A stretch of 64,000 nucleotides of DNA from Thiomicrospira sp. XS5 (GTDB lineage Bacteria; Pseudomonadota; Gammaproteobacteria; Thiomicrospirales; Thiomicrospiraceae), in NCBI RefSeq assembly GCF_001507555.1, contig NZ_LQBO01000001.1, positions 1,984,001 through 2,048,000 of the forward strand, read 5' to 3'. The number at the start of each line of letters is the position of its first letter. Positions within the stretch are counted from its first letter, which is position 1. The notes beneath the pieces were generated by a model. The model did no database searches. It saw only the letters and a list, made by a program, of their open reading frames with translations, and had not been told where the DNA came from. The position numbers were made by a program, and so were the translations under genes. Positions 9,893-19,102 of the stretch are shown here, piece after piece.

Positions 9893-10074
9893 TCATAAGG
9901 TCATTCCAGCCGAGCATCACAGGCACACATCACTCTGTGCAAATAACCGGATGGAGTGTGCGATATTATAAAACACCCAGGCCTGGTCGTGTCAGCTTTA
10001 TCATCCCGGTATCCGGCCAAGCTTTTATCAGCAATTCCATCGTCTTAACGCCGCCGGGCTTTGCACTTCCCAGC

Positions 10075-10103
10075 TTGATATTTGCTCACTTGCCTGTTAT
10101 GCT
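10075..10103 (+). promoter_or_regulatory. Sigma-70-type promoter for fbp
   Basis: TTGATA, 17 bp, TATGCT, ending 39 bp before the fbp ATG. A copy of CCAGGCCTGG (9977-9986) inside an imperfect palindrome lies about 100 bp upstream, in the divergent HDOD/fbp spacer rather than in a terminator setting. Confidence 0.5.
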
Positions 10104-10142
10104 TACGCCAGTTTTTTTATCGACTATAAAGAGAGAATCTCA

Positions 10143-11117
10143 ATGAAAAGATTGGATCAAGTATTAGCACGTGACGGTGTTCCAGCGGAATTGGAATTGG
10201 TCATCGACCACATCATGATTGCTTGTAAGGACATCGCTTACAAACTGGCGCAAGGTGAATTGGCCGGTATTCTAGGTGCCACTGAAGACGAAAACATCCA
10301 AGGTGAAACCCAAAAAAAACTGGACGTCATTTCTAACGACTTGTTGAAAGACATTCTTGTCGACAACCCATATGTAAAAGCCATCGGGTCTGAAGAAGAA
10401 GATTACACGGTTGCCAGCACCACGCCAGGCAAATACTTGGTCACATTCGATCCATTAGACGGTTCTTCAAACATTGACGTTAACCTATCCGTCGGTACCA
10501 TCTTCTCGATTCTTAAAGCACCGGAAGACGACCGTGCCGCAGACGATCAATCCATCTTCTTGCAAAACGGACGTAAGCAAGTCGCGGCCGGTTACGTTCT
10601 TTACGGACCATCGGCCATTTTGGTACTGACCACCGGTAAAGGCGTTAACTTCTTTACGCTAGACCAAACGGTCGGTGAATTCGTTCTGACCAAAGAAGGC
10701 GTGACTATCCCAGCCGATACCTCTGAGTTCGCGATCAACATGTCGAACCAACGTTTCTGGGAACCGGAAATGAAACAATACATCGACGACTGCTTGTTGG
10801 GTGAAGAAGGGCCTTTGGCCAAACGCTACAACATGCGTTGGGTTGCGTCCATGGTGGCCGAAGTGCACCGTATCTTGGTACGTGGCGGCATCTTCATGTA
10901 CCCTTACGACAACCGCGATCCGTCTAAAGCCGGTAAATTGCGTTTGATGTACGAAGGTAACCCTATGTCCATGCTGATTGAACAAGCTGGCGGGGCTTCC
11001 TCAACGGGCCGCATGGACATCATGGACGTTCAGCCAGAAGGCATCCACGACCGTGTTCCAGTCGTCCTCGGGTCCAAGAACGAAGTAGCCAAAGTGGTTG
11101 CATACCACACCAAATAA
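10143..11117 (+). CDS. fbp: Class I fructose-1,6-bisphosphatase
   Basis: 324 aa, full-length class I FBPase. It hydrolyses fructose 1,6-bisphosphate to fructose 6-phosphate in gluconeogenesis and, in autotrophs, the Calvin cycle. Metal and phosphate ligands are visible in SEEEDYT (about 81-87) and in FDPLDGSSNIDVN (about 102-114). The C-terminal GGIFMYPYDNRDPSKAGKLR and EQAGGASSTGRMDIMD segments are typical. It is followed by a hairpin terminator and then ppa. The pairing of two phosphate-releasing, pathway-pulling enzymes fits an autotroph, but no Calvin-specific gene lies in the window. Confidence 0.97.
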   Translation: MKRLDQVLARDGVPAELELVIDHIMIACKDIAYKLAQGELAGILGATEDENIQGETQKKLDVISNDLLKDILVDNPYVKAIGSEEEDYTVASTTPGKYLVTFDPLDGSSNIDVNLSVGTIFSILKAPEDDRAADDQSIFLQNGRKQVAAGYVLYGPSAILVLTTGKGVNFFTLDQTVGEFVLTKEGVTIPADTSEFAINMSNQRFWEPEMKQYIDDCLLGEEGPLAKRYNMRWVASMVAEVHRILVRGGIFMYPYDNRDPSKAGKLRLMYEGNPMSMLIEQAGGASSTGRMDIMDVQPEGIHDRVPVVLGSKNEVAKVVAYHTK

Positions 11118-11142
11118 GCTTACAGTTTCTGTAACGTTTACG

Positions 11143-11167
11143 AACACCCGCTTCCGGCGGGTGTTTT
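11143..11167 (+). terminator. Intrinsic terminator after fbp
   Basis: A 9-bp perfect stem AACACCCGC/GCGGGTGTT with a five-base loop and a short T run, 26 bases after the fbp stop. Confidence 0.8.
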
Positions 11168-11211
11168 AGTCTCTAACCACTATTTTTACCAGCATTAAAA
11201 AGGGAAATATC

Positions 11212-11760
11212 ATGGGTTATTCAGCCGTTCCAGCCGGAAAAGACGCTCCTAACGACATTAACGTCATCATTGAAATTCCGGCATTTGCGCCACCGATTAA
11301 GTACGAAGTCGACAAAGAAACCGATCTGGTTTGGGTTGACCGTCTTCAAGGTGCCACCATGCAGTACCCGGCCAACTATGGCTACATCAACGACACCTTG
11401 TCAAATGACGGCGACCCGGTTGACGTGTTGGTGGTGACACCGCATCCATTGATGATCGGTTCCGTTATCCGCTGTCGTCCAATCGGCATCTTCCACATGA
11501 CCGACGACGGTGGTGAAGATGCGAAAGTCATCGCCGTGCCGGTCGATAAACTGACGCCAATCTATAAGGACGTGGAAAAAGTCGAAGACATTCCACTTTT
11601 GAAAGAACAGGTCGAACTCTTCTTCAGCCACTATAAAGACATTGAACCGGGTAAATGGGTGAAAGTCGACGGCTGGGGCGACGTGGAAGCAGCGCGCAAA
11701 GAAATTTTGGATGGCATCGAACAATACGAAGCCACCAAAATGGGCTCTCAGCCAGCCTAA
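11212..11760 (+). CDS. ppa: Inorganic pyrophosphatase (soluble, family I)
   Basis: 182 aa, the usual length of bacterial family I pyrophosphatases. It hydrolyses PPi to two phosphates and pulls biosynthetic reactions forward. Visible signatures are [16 protein letters not shown] (substrate binding) and [23 protein letters not shown], containing the D-x-D-P-x-D metal-binding core. The start has GGGAAAT upstream. Its own two terminators follow. Highly similar in kind to E. coli Ppa. Confidence 0.97.
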   Translation: MGYSAVPAGKDAPNDINVIIEIPAFAPPIKYEVDKETDLVWVDRLQGATMQYPANYGYINDTLSNDGDPVDVLVVTPHPLMIGSVIRCRPIGIFHMTDDGGEDAKVIAVPVDKLTPIYKDVEKVEDIPLLKEQVELFFSHYKDIEPGKWVKVDGWGDVEAARKEILDGIEQYEATKMGSQPA

Positions 11761-11771
11761 GCTTCAAGCGA

Positions 11772-11795
11772 AAAATGACCAGGCCTGGTCATTTT
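11772..11795. terminator. Palindromic terminator with CCAGGCCTGG core after ppa
   Basis: Perfect 24-bp palindrome with A and T tracts at its ends, starting 12 bases after the ppa stop. The core CCAGGCCTGG lies at 11779-11788. Confidence 0.75.
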
Positions 11796-11802
11796 GAACC
11801 AT

Positions 11803-11837
11803 AAAAAAGCCCCGTCTGTTACAGCGGGGCTTTTTTA
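11803..11837. terminator. Second bidirectional terminator between ppa and glnE
   Basis: AAAAAAGCCCCG paired with CGGGGCTTTTTT, with a small inner CTG/CAG stem. Both strands carry a T run, so it suits the convergent glnE gene as well as ppa. Confidence 0.85.
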
Positions 11838-11864
11838 TTTTAAGAGCCAAAGCCTTAATTGCGC

Positions 11865-14612
11865 TTAATTTTGCGACGGCTCCATCAAGCTTTGCCAAGC
11901 TTCCGATACCGCCGCTCGCTCTTCGGCAAACTCTTGCACTGAAACAAGCGCCTTTTCATTCTGCAATGCCAAGCGGTGATAACGGTTACGGTAAACGCGA
12001 TACGCCTCAATGAGTTGATCGGCTCGCTCGGCCTCCAATAAACCGACCTCTTTAATCGTTTCCAACAAACGGATGTTATCCGACCAGTCAATCAAAGACT
12101 CATATTGATGCGCGAATCCGAGCACCAAATACTGCACCATGAATTCGATATCGACAATCCCGCCGGCGCCCTGCTTCAAATCAAACCGATCCGCGGAGGT
12201 TTTATCCAGCGACGTGCGCATCTTGTGACGCATCGACACCACTTCACCTCTCAAATCATCCAGTGACCGCTCTTGGGCAATAAAGGCTTTTTTGAAATCG
12301 TAAAAATGGGCTTGCGCCCGTTCAGAACCCACAATAGCCCGTGTACGCACCAAAGCTTGATGCTCCCAAACCCAAGCTTTATTTCGTTCATAAGCTTCAA
12401 ATGCGGCCAAGTCGGTCACAATCATGCCGCTGGCACCGTTCGGTCTCAAGCGGGTATCCACTTCATACAATACCCCGGTCGGCATAAAGGTCGTCAGCAA
12501 CGAAATCACCTTCTGCGTCAAACGCATAAAGTACAGATTGTTTTCCAGCGCTTTCGGGCCATCACTCATCGCCGAGGGGTTCAGTTCGTCGTACAGAAAA
12601 ACGATATCCAAATCGGAACCGTACCCCAGTTCAATCCCGCCCAATTTACCGTAACCAATGATCAAAAACGGCATACCCGCTTGCGGATCATAACCGCCGG
12701 GCAAGCCACTGCGTTTTTGCAAAAACTGCCAGGCATACTCGGTCGTGGTTTCCAGTACCGCTTCGGCAATCCACGTCAGGTAATCACTCACCTTCATAAT
12801 CGGCAAATGGCCGGTAATGTCCGCCGCCGCTACCCGGAACACCTGAGCGTGCTTCCACTGGCGAATTTGGTTCATAAAGGCTTCGTCGTCATCAAACGTT
12901 TCCGCCAGGATCGCCGAGGCTTCCAGCTTCAATCCGGCCAAATCCAGCGGTTCATACAGAATGCTTTCGTCCAACAACTGGTCCAATAGCGCTGGGTATT
13001 TCACCAAGACTTCGGCCATCCAAGCGCTCAAGGCACAGAGTTGCAGCAAGTGTTTAATGGCTTGCAGGTTTTCTTTCAACAACACCAAATACACACTGCG
13101 ATTCATTACACTGGCCAGCACATTCAAAGAACGCTCCAACGCCAATGTCTGGTTTTCCACTTGGCTCAATTCCGTCAGCACCAACGGCAACACCGCTTTA
13201 AAGCGTTCGACCGCTTCCGCACTGGCATGCGTATAGGCGCGGGACGCCATGAACTTATTAATTTTGTCCGCCACTTCGTCCGGCTGTTCCAAAGAAAGGG
13301 ATTGCAGTCCGGCCGATACGATTTCATCCGACAGGCAGACTTCTTTTAAGGCTTTATCGGTCACCGCATCCTGGGCTTCATCCGCAAACACCTGGTCAAA
13401 TTCAGACTGCACAAACGCCAAATGCACATCCAAAGCGGCTTTGAAAACCGTGTAGTCGTCAAAGCCCATCGATTCGGCCAACGCTTGTTGTTGACGTGCT
13501 TCCGTCGGCAAGTCGTGGGTCTGCTGATCGCTCCACTCCTGCAAGCGGTTTTCCGCCCGACGCAAAAAGACATAAGCCGCCAACAAACTCTGTTGCGTGC
13601 TTTCATCAAGGTAATGGCGTTGCACCAAGATGTCCAACATCGGCATCAATTGGCGCCCCTGCAACAGCTTTTCCCGGCCACCGTGCACCAATTGGAAGGC
13701 TTGGACGATAAACTCGATCTCTCGAATCCCGCCCGGGCCCAGTTTAATGTTGCGGTGCATGTCTTTTTTCTGAACTTCAACGTTAATCATCGCTTTCAAA
13801 TCCCGCAAAGCTTCAATCGCGGAAAAGTCGACGTATTTGCGGTACACGAACGGCCGCAAGATTTCGAACAGCTCCTGCCCCTTTTCATGATCCCCAGCAA
13901 TAATCCGAGCCTTGACCAGCGCATAGCGCTCCCAGGCGCGACCATGCACTTGATAATAGGTTTCCATTTCCGCAAAACTCACGGCCAAAGGCCCGCTTTG
14001 CCCAAACGGGCGCAAACGCATATCCACACGATACACAGTGCCGTCGGCATTGAATTCGGTGAGCGATTTATTGAGCGCTTGCCCGAGGCGAGTAAAGAAT
14101 TGGTCATTCGGGATGGAACGGTCGGCCCCTTGCGCTTGTCCTTTTTCGGGGTAAACAAAAATCAAGTCAATATCCGAAGAGAAATTCAGCTCTCGGCCGC
14201 CGAGTTTCCCCATCCCCAATACAATCAACTTTTGCGCTTCACCGCTGTCCTGCCCGATGGGGGTGCCGTAACGTTGAGCCAAAATCGCATAATGCCAATC
14301 CAGCGCGCCCGACACCAATGCATCCGCCAAGTCGGACAAGTCTCGCAAGGTTTCTTCCACCTCGGCCAAGCCTTTCAAATCCCGAATGGCGATGCGCACC
14401 ATTTCCGCACGGCGATACTGCCTTAACTGCTGATTCAACTGCGCCAACGTCTCCGACGCCACCAAGGCGGTATGAATTCGCTCGACCATTTCACCGGCGG
14501 AATATGGGCGTTGCCAAGTGTCTTCGGCTAATAACTCTGGAAACCGCTTGGTTTCCCGTTCAACAAACAAACTCCAGGATTGCACTTGTTCCAGACTGAT
14601 TTCGTGACTCAT
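11865..14612 (-). CDS. glnE: Bifunctional glutamine synthetase adenylyltransferase/deadenylase GlnE
   Basis: 915 aa, close to the usual 930-950. GlnE adds and removes AMP on the conserved Tyr of glutamine synthetase and is controlled by PII and glutamine. Two nucleotidyltransferase domains show repeated motifs: GMGKLGGRELNFSSDIDLIF (about 152-171, deadenylase half) and GYGKLGGIELGYGSDLDIVF (about 650-669, adenylylase half). Each is followed by a helical PII-UMP uridylyltransferase-like domain. The G-S/F-S-D-x-D metal sites are intact in both. It is located near glnK-amtB, although not in the same operon. ATG start at 14612. Confidence 0.96.
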   Translation of the reverse strand: MSHEISLEQVQSWSLFVERETKRFPELLAEDTWQRPYSAGEMVERIHTALVASETLAQLNQQLRQYRRAEMVRIAIRDLKGLAEVEETLRDLSDLADALVSGALDWHYAILAQRYGTPIGQDSGEAQKLIVLGMGKLGGRELNFSSDIDLIFVYPEKGQAQGADRSIPNDQFFTRLGQALNKSLTEFNADGTVYRVDMRLRPFGQSGPLAVSFAEMETYYQVHGRAWERYALVKARIIAGDHEKGQELFEILRPFVYRKYVDFSAIEALRDLKAMINVEVQKKDMHRNIKLGPGGIREIEFIVQAFQLVHGGREKLLQGRQLMPMLDILVQRHYLDESTQQSLLAAYVFLRRAENRLQEWSDQQTHDLPTEARQQQALAESMGFDDYTVFKAALDVHLAFVQSEFDQVFADEAQDAVTDKALKEVCLSDEIVSAGLQSLSLEQPDEVADKINKFMASRAYTHASAEAVERFKAVLPLVLTELSQVENQTLALERSLNVLASVMNRSVYLVLLKENLQAIKHLLQLCALSAWMAEVLVKYPALLDQLLDESILYEPLDLAGLKLEASAILAETFDDDEAFMNQIRQWKHAQVFRVAAADITGHLPIMKVSDYLTWIAEAVLETTTEYAWQFLQKRSGLPGGYDPQAGMPFLIIGYGKLGGIELGYGSDLDIVFLYDELNPSAMSDGPKALENNLYFMRLTQKVISLLTTFMPTGVLYEVDTRLRPNGASGMIVTDLAAFEAYERNKAWVWEHQALVRTRAIVGSERAQAHFYDFKKAFIAQERSLDDLRGEVVSMRHKMRTSLDKTSADRFDLKQGAGGIVDIEFMVQYLVLGFAHQYESLIDWSDNIRLLETIKEVGLLEAERADQLIEAYRVYRNRYHRLALQNEKALVSVQEFAEERAAVSEAWQSLMEPSQN

Positions 14613-14634
14613 GCTCTTACTCTTTTTATTCTTG

Positions 14635-14794
14635 GAGAGCTTTGCAGGGGTGGGGCGCGTGGAAAAAATGAGATAAAATTTTTCTGAATTAGGCGGAAAA
14701 CGAAGCTAATAGCTAGCTATTAACGAGTTTTTTAACGACATTCAGGAAAATTTTAGCCATTTTTAGCCGTGTATCCATCCCGTGCAAAGCTCTC
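14635..14794. repeat. 160-bp near-symmetric inverted-repeat element
   Basis: The two arms are imperfect reverse complements around a centre at 14714.5 with no net insertion. The tips GAGAGCTTTGCA (14635-14646) and TGCAAAGCTCTC (14783-14794) match perfectly. A middle block around TAAAATTTT-CTGAAT is shared by both arms, and the centre is the 16-bp palindrome TAATAGCTAGCTATTA (14707-14722). No open frame is seen. It could be a miniature inverted-repeat mobile element or a long structured RNA. It lies between glnE and the methyltransferase gene. Confidence 0.65.
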
Positions 14795-14809
14795 TTGGTT
14801 CTAATCCAT

Positions 14810-14831
14810 TTTTGGCCAGGCCTGGCCAAAA
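14810..14831. terminator. Palindromic terminator with CCAGGCCTGG core after the methyltransferase gene
   Basis: Perfect 22-bp palindrome TTTTGGCC-AGGCCT-GGCCAAAA shape, directly abutting the stop codon of the minus-strand methyltransferase gene. The T tract on the minus strand is short, so its strength as a terminator is less sure. Confidence 0.6.
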
Positions 14832-15653
14832 TCATGATTCGGCTTTGATTTCAGGGGGTGTTTTAAAATCGTTCAAATAATAAACATACAATTGCGTTTC
14901 GCGCCGATCAGACAAAGACCAAGTCTCGCTGGGTTCGACATCCGGCACGGCAAAACTGTTGGACACAAATACGGCATCCTCGCGCATCTCTTCGCGTATT
15001 TTTTCCCACAGCTTCGGCATAGGTTCCGGGGATAAAAACGCATAGACCACATCGTAATAATCCAACTGCGTTTTCCATAAATCCATGGCAAAAACGTCAC
15101 CGCCTCGCAGCAGCGAATAAAGCTTGGCGATTAAATAAGGAATCGGCGCGGTTTCCACGCCATCGGAGCGCTCCACATTAACTTGTTGCGCCATGAAAAC
15201 CACGTTTCCACCCAAACCACATCCCAGGTCCAAAAAACGCACCGATTTGCGCCGTTTGATTAACCGTTTCAGTGCATTCCGCGTGGTTGCATTGGTCAGA
15301 TAAAGGGGAACGCGCTCTTTAATGGCATTGAAAAACACCAGCCAAAGCACCAGGAATATCCCCAATGCCCAGACGGGATTAATCGCATAATGCACGCCGA
15401 GATACAAGCCAACCGGTAAACTGAACTGAATCATCCGCCACCAGCACGGTAGGCCCATTCGGCAACTCAGAAAGGCGGCCAACACACCTTGTGCGATGAC
15501 CAATGCCCATAAAGGATAAGGCGGCGACACCACCCAAGGCAGCCACCAGACAATTCCGGCCAACACGGCCAATGCCACCACTTGCGCCAATAAGGCCACG
15601 ACAATCTTCGGAAATTTTGCCAGTGTTTTTTCGATTGCACCAACTTGTTTCAA
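14832..15653 (-). CDS. Membrane-anchored class I SAM-dependent methyltransferase-like protein
   Basis: 273 aa. The N-terminal third is hydrophobic, with about three to four membrane segments (about 17-42, 47-65, 75-92 and 95-108). A cytoplasmic Rossmann-type domain follows, with FLDLGCGLGGNVVFMA (about 140-155), motif I for SAM. It then has DYYDVVYAFLSPEPMPKLWE where motif IV of methyltransferases lies. The likely start is TTG at 15653; the first internal ATG would cut away the first membrane segments. It is divergent from glnK, and its start overlaps a candidate NtrC site. The substrate is unknown; such proteins are often annotated as class I methyltransferases without assay. Confidence 0.65.
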   Translation of the reverse strand: MKQVGAIEKTLAKFPKIVVALLAQVVALAVLAGIVWWLPWVVSPPYPLWALVIAQGVLAAFLSCRMGLPCWWRMIQFSLPVGLYLGVHYAINPVWALGIFLVLWLVFFNAIKERVPLYLTNATTRNALKRLIKRRKSVRFLDLGCGLGGNVVFMAQQVNVERSDGVETAPIPYLIAKLYSLLRGGDVFAMDLWKTQLDYYDVVYAFLSPEPMPKLWEKIREEMREDAVFVSNSFAVPDVEPSETWSLSDRRETQLYVYYLNDFKTPPEIKAES

Positions 15654-15663
15654 CAGAGCACCA
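15636..15663. promoter_or_regulatory. Candidate NtrC sites upstream of glnK
   Basis: TGCACCAACTTGTTTC at 15636-15651 resembles the NtrC consensus TGCACCA-N3-TGGTGCA, with a weak right half. A second GCACCA lies at about 15658-15663. They are some 80-100 bp upstream of the -24 element, the normal position for an enhancer site. Sequence match only. Confidence 0.35.
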
Positions 15664-15736
15664 CAAAAAATTTTTTATTTTTCAAAAAAAACGCAAAAAA
15701 TGACGTAACTTCATGTTTTAAAAAAACAATTCAAAA

Positions 15737-15754
15737 GTGGCATAACCGACGCTA
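15737..15754 (+). promoter_or_regulatory. Candidate sigma-54 promoter of glnK-amtB
   Basis: GTGGCATAACCGACGCTA: GG (15739-15740), exactly ten bases, GC (15751-15752). The -24 part fits TGGCA well; the -12 part is ACGC rather than TTGC. glnK-amtB operons are classically NtrC/sigma-54 controlled. Confidence 0.5.
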
Positions 15755-15780
15755 TAGACAGTTTGAACATTTTTTAATAA

Positions 15781-16137
<357 letters not shown>

Positions 16138-16189
16138 GCAAGGGCTGCCCTTTACAAGTCTTGATATTTAACGGTAAGGAACTCATGTT

Positions 16190-17434
16190 ATGGAACAAGT
16201 ATTAGAACTCGGCTATGCATTGGATACGTTTTATTTTCTAATGTCTGGCGCTTTGGTCATGTGGATGGCCGCTGGTTTTGCCATGCTGGAGGCAGGCCTG
16301 GTCAGAACCAAAAACACAACGGAAATTTTGGCTAAGAACGTCGGGCTGTTTGCCATCGCTTGTATTATGTATATGTTTGTTGGTTACAACATCATGTACG
16401 GCGATGCCATCAGCTCGATCGTCCCTGGTCTAAGCTTCTTCATCGGTGGTGATAACGCGACTGCAGCGGTTGTTGCAGGTGGCGATGACGCACCTTATTA
16501 CTCAAACATGTCTGACTTCTTCTTCCAAGTCGTATTCGTTGCAACGGCCATGTCAGTTGTCTCCGGTGCGGTGGCAGAACGTATGAAGCTGATGTCTTTC
16601 TTCGTTTTCGCCATTATCTTCACAGGCGTGATCTATCCGGTTGAAGGTTACTGGAAATGGGGCGGCGGTTTCCTAGACGGTCTTGGTTTCCTAGACTTCG
16701 CAGGTTCCGGTATCGTTCACATGGCCGGTGCGGCCGCCGCTCTTGCAGGTGTGCTACTACTGGGTGCCCGTAAAGGTAAATACGGTCCTGATGGTGAATC
16801 TCGTGCCATCCCAGGTGCTAACCTTCCGCTTGCAACTTTAGGGACATTCATCCTATGGTTGGGCTGGTTCGGGTTCAACGGTGGTTCAGAGCTTAAAATC
16901 TCGAACGTTGATGAAGCGAATGCAGTTGCAATGATCTTTGTGAACACGCTATTGGCCGCGGCTGGTGGTGTTGTCGGTGCCCTACTGATGTCTAAGATCA
17001 AGTTCGGTAAAGCGGATTTGACGATGATGTTGAACGGTGCTTTGGCTGGTTTGGTTGCGATTACCGCAGAACCACTAACGCCAACCGCGTTGTCCGCGAC
17101 ACTGATCGGTGTTGTTGCCGGTATCATCGTGGTCTTCTCCATCATCATTCTGGACACGAAGTTCAAGATCGACGATCCAGTGGGTGCCATCTCGGTTCAC
17201 GGTGTCGTCGGGATCTTTGGTTTGATCGCGGTCACCTTCACGAACCCTGACGCGAGCTTGGTTGCTCAGTTGATCGGTATCGCGGCGATCTTTGCTTGGG
17301 TCTTCATCGCGAGTTTGATCGTGTGGGGCATCATCAAAGCGGTTATGGGCATTCGAATCTCTGAAGAAGATGAATTCGAAGGTGCCGACCAATCTGAATG
17401 CGGTATGGAAGCTTACCCAGAGTTTACAAAGTAA
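16190..17434 (+). CDS. amtB: Ammonium transporter AmtB
   Basis: 414 aa with eleven hydrophobic segments, as expected for the Amt/MEP/Rh family of trimeric ammonium channels. The twin pore histidines can be placed in GSGIVHMAGAAAALAG (about 182) and SVHGVVGIFG (about 338). An N-terminal cleavable signal, as in E. coli AmtB, is not obvious: the protein begins near the first membrane helix (LDTFYFLMSGALVMWMAAG). The C-terminal tail is acidic (EEDEFEGADQSE) and is the PII contact region in the family. Co-transcribed with glnK. Confidence 0.95.
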   Translation: MEQVLELGYALDTFYFLMSGALVMWMAAGFAMLEAGLVRTKNTTEILAKNVGLFAIACIMYMFVGYNIMYGDAISSIVPGLSFFIGGDNATAAVVAGGDDAPYYSNMSDFFFQVVFVATAMSVVSGAVAERMKLMSFFVFAIIFTGVIYPVEGYWKWGGGFLDGLGFLDFAGSGIVHMAGAAAALAGVLLLGARKGKYGPDGESRAIPGANLPLATLGTFILWLGWFGFNGGSELKISNVDEANAVAMIFVNTLLAAAGGVVGALLMSKIKFGKADLTMMLNGALAGLVAITAEPLTPTALSATLIGVVAGIIVVFSIIILDTKFKIDDPVGAISVHGVVGIFGLIAVTFTNPDASLVAQLIGIAAIFAWVFIASLIVWGIIKAVMGIRISEEDEFEGADQSECGMEAYPEFTK

Positions 17435-17453
17435 GCCTTCTCTCACCGAAACA

Positions 17454-17477
17454 AAAAACCGCCGAAAGGCGGTTTTT
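17454..17477 (+). terminator. Intrinsic terminator after amtB
   Basis: AAAAACCGCC-GAAA-GGCGGTTTTT, a perfect stem with a GAAA tetraloop and T run, 20 bases after the amtB stop. It may also serve the convergent hypothetical gene. Confidence 0.9.
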
Positions 17478-17510
17478 TTATGTCTGAAATAACTCTAAAA
17501 CTAAAAAAAA

Positions 17511-17939
17511 CTAAAGGGTCCGCAACTTATACAGCCATTGCATCAAGCGCATTTTCAACGTCGGCTTCGTTTTGAGTGGATGTTTAAACTTCAACACCAT
17601 CGCTTGCGCTTCTGGATTATGCAACGGATGAAAGTACCACTTACGAATATCCTCTTCCTCCATACCGGAATCCAGCGCAATTAATTGCCAAGGCAAAAAA
17701 ACGTCCTCTTCCTGACTCTTCGGCCCGGATGGCCCAATTTCCAACAAAATTTTCGACTCCAACATCACAGTCTGCGTTTGCCCGGACTCCATCCAGATGC
17801 GAACCACCTCCCCTTCCTGCAATAAAGTGCCATAAGGCAAAAAAAGATACCGCGCATTTAAGTTGGTCACCGGGTTATCGGTTAAGGGCGGGCCATCCGG
17901 AAATTGAAACTGGCAAAAATTAGCGGGACAACATGACAT
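17511..17939 (-). CDS. Hypothetical protein, cysteine-containing N-terminus
   Basis: 142 aa from the ATG at 17939; an in-frame TTG at 17963 could add eight residues but has no Shine-Dalgarno. The N-terminus is MSCCPANFCQFQFPDG, with three Cys in eight residues, which could bind metal. The middle has beta-rich segments (LQEGEVVRIWMESGQTQTVMLESKI) reminiscent of PilZ-like barrels. However, the RxxxR and D/NxSxxG signature of PilZ is not seen, so I do not call it. The C-terminus is basic (MRLMQWLYKLRTL). It is divergent from the flagellin gene. Function not recognised. Confidence 0.6.
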   Translation of the reverse strand: MSCCPANFCQFQFPDGPPLTDNPVTNLNARYLFLPYGTLLQEGEVVRIWMESGQTQTVMLESKILLEIGPSGPKSQEEDVFLPWQLIALDSGMEEEDIRKWYFHPLHNPEAQAMVLKFKHPLKTKPTLKMRLMQWLYKLRTL

Positions 17940-17951
17940 CGTTTGGTTCAC

Positions 17952-17979
17952 TTTCAAATACAATAAAAAAGCGTATAAT
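17952..17979 (+). promoter_or_regulatory. Promoter of the flagellin gene
   Basis: TTTCAA, 16 bp, TATAAT, about 75 bp before the ATG. The sequence looks like a sigma-70 promoter; I see no good sigma-28 (TAAA-N15-GCCGATAA) motif in the spacer. Confidence 0.4.
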
Positions 17980-18054
17980 AAATAACAGCTTAAGAAAATA
18001 GCAAGTCTTAAAATCAGAAACCTTACTCACCCCATTCATCGTAAGGAGCACATC

Positions 18055-18852
18055 ATGGCCATTGACTCCCTAAACTCCACCGACTCCTACGCATCATATC
18101 TAGATAACCGCCTCACATCCGTCGGTCAAAGCGCGGCGTCCGGTTCCCGTATTAACAACAGCGGTGATGATGCGGCCGGTCAAGCGATTGTGTCAGCCTT
18201 GACAGCGCAAATTGACGGCCAGGATATGGCGATTAGAAACGCCAACACCGGCATCAACCTGATTCAAACCGCCGATGCCGCCAGCCAATCGATTACCGAG
18301 CAACTGCAATATTTGAACGATTTGAGTGTACAAGCTCAAAACGGCACCTATTCCGCCAGCCAACGAGACATGCTAAACCAAGCTTTTCAACAAGGGATGG
18401 AAGGCCTGAATCAAATCGCCGAATCCACGTCGTTCAATGGCATCAACCTATTGAATGCGGACACCAGTACCGTAGACATTGCGTTGGATACGAATAGCCG
18501 CTCAACGATTGATCTGCCGAATTTAACGATTGATGCCCTAGGTCTGACCGGTTCCAACCTGACCACCCCAGATCAAGCGGCCGCCACACAAGCGCTCTTA
18601 ACGGAAGCACTCGGCCTAACAAGCGAAAGCCAATCGCAATTTGGGGCTCAGCAAAACGGCTTAACGGCCGCCGCGGATACCTTGGCTAACCAAAACCTGA
18701 ATGCCATGGCTTCGCGTAGCCAGATCAGTGATGCCGACATGGCACGGGTTTACGCCGAACAAAGCCGCCAACAAGTTCTAAACCAGGCTGGCGTGGCCAT
18801 GCAAGCACAGAGCAATCAAAGCTATGAAAGCGTCTTAGGCTTGCTTGCCTAA
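18055..18852 (+). CDS. Short flagellin
   Basis: 265 aa with conserved flagellin N-terminal (about 1-140) and C-terminal (about 190-265) coiled domains and almost no variable D2/D3 insert. Typical segments are GSRINNSGDDAAGQAI, ANTGINLIQTADAASQSITE and SDADMARVYAEQSRQQVLNQ. The first residues, MAIDSLNSTDSYASYLDNRL, diverge from the usual M-x-INTN start. No other flagellar gene is nearby, so it is either an orphan filament protein or expressed apart from the main flagellar locus. Clear ribosome site AAGGAG before the ATG. Confidence 0.85.
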   Translation: MAIDSLNSTDSYASYLDNRLTSVGQSAASGSRINNSGDDAAGQAIVSALTAQIDGQDMAIRNANTGINLIQTADAASQSITEQLQYLNDLSVQAQNGTYSASQRDMLNQAFQQGMEGLNQIAESTSFNGINLLNADTSTVDIALDTNSRSTIDLPNLTIDALGLTGSNLTTPDQAAATQALLTEALGLTSESQSQFGAQQNGLTAAADTLANQNLNAMASRSQISDADMARVYAEQSRQQVLNQAGVAMQAQSNQSYESVLGLLA

Positions 18853-18861
18853 CCCGTCTAT

Positions 18862-18889
18862 CTCAAACGGCCAGGCCTGGTCGTTTGAG
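18862..18889 (+). terminator. Palindromic terminator with CCAGGCCTGG core after the flagellin gene
   Basis: 28-bp palindrome CTCAAACG...CGTTTGAG with one G/T mismatch beside the core CCAGGCCTGG (18871-18880). The T tract is short. Confidence 0.6.
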
Positions 18890-18980
18890 TGATCGATTCT
18901 CTACATTCGAATATAAAGCTGCGGAATAGCTTCCCCATCCATTCAAATCGTTTTTTCTCTCATAAAAGCCCCTTTTGATT

Positions 18981-18989
18981 TGCTATAAT
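18981..18989 (+). promoter_or_regulatory. Extended -10 promoter before valS
   Basis: TGCTATAAT gives an extended -10 element (TGn-TATAAT) about 115 bp before the valS ATG. No strong -35 box is present, as is common with extended -10 promoters. Confidence 0.45.
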
Positions 18990-19102
18990 CCCATGAATTT
19001 CATAATTTAAATTAAGGCATTCCGATACGCGCTCCAGATAACGGAACCCCGGAAGTCGCCTTCACACAAACCGATTAAAGACCGAGAAGACACAAACCAA
19101 AC

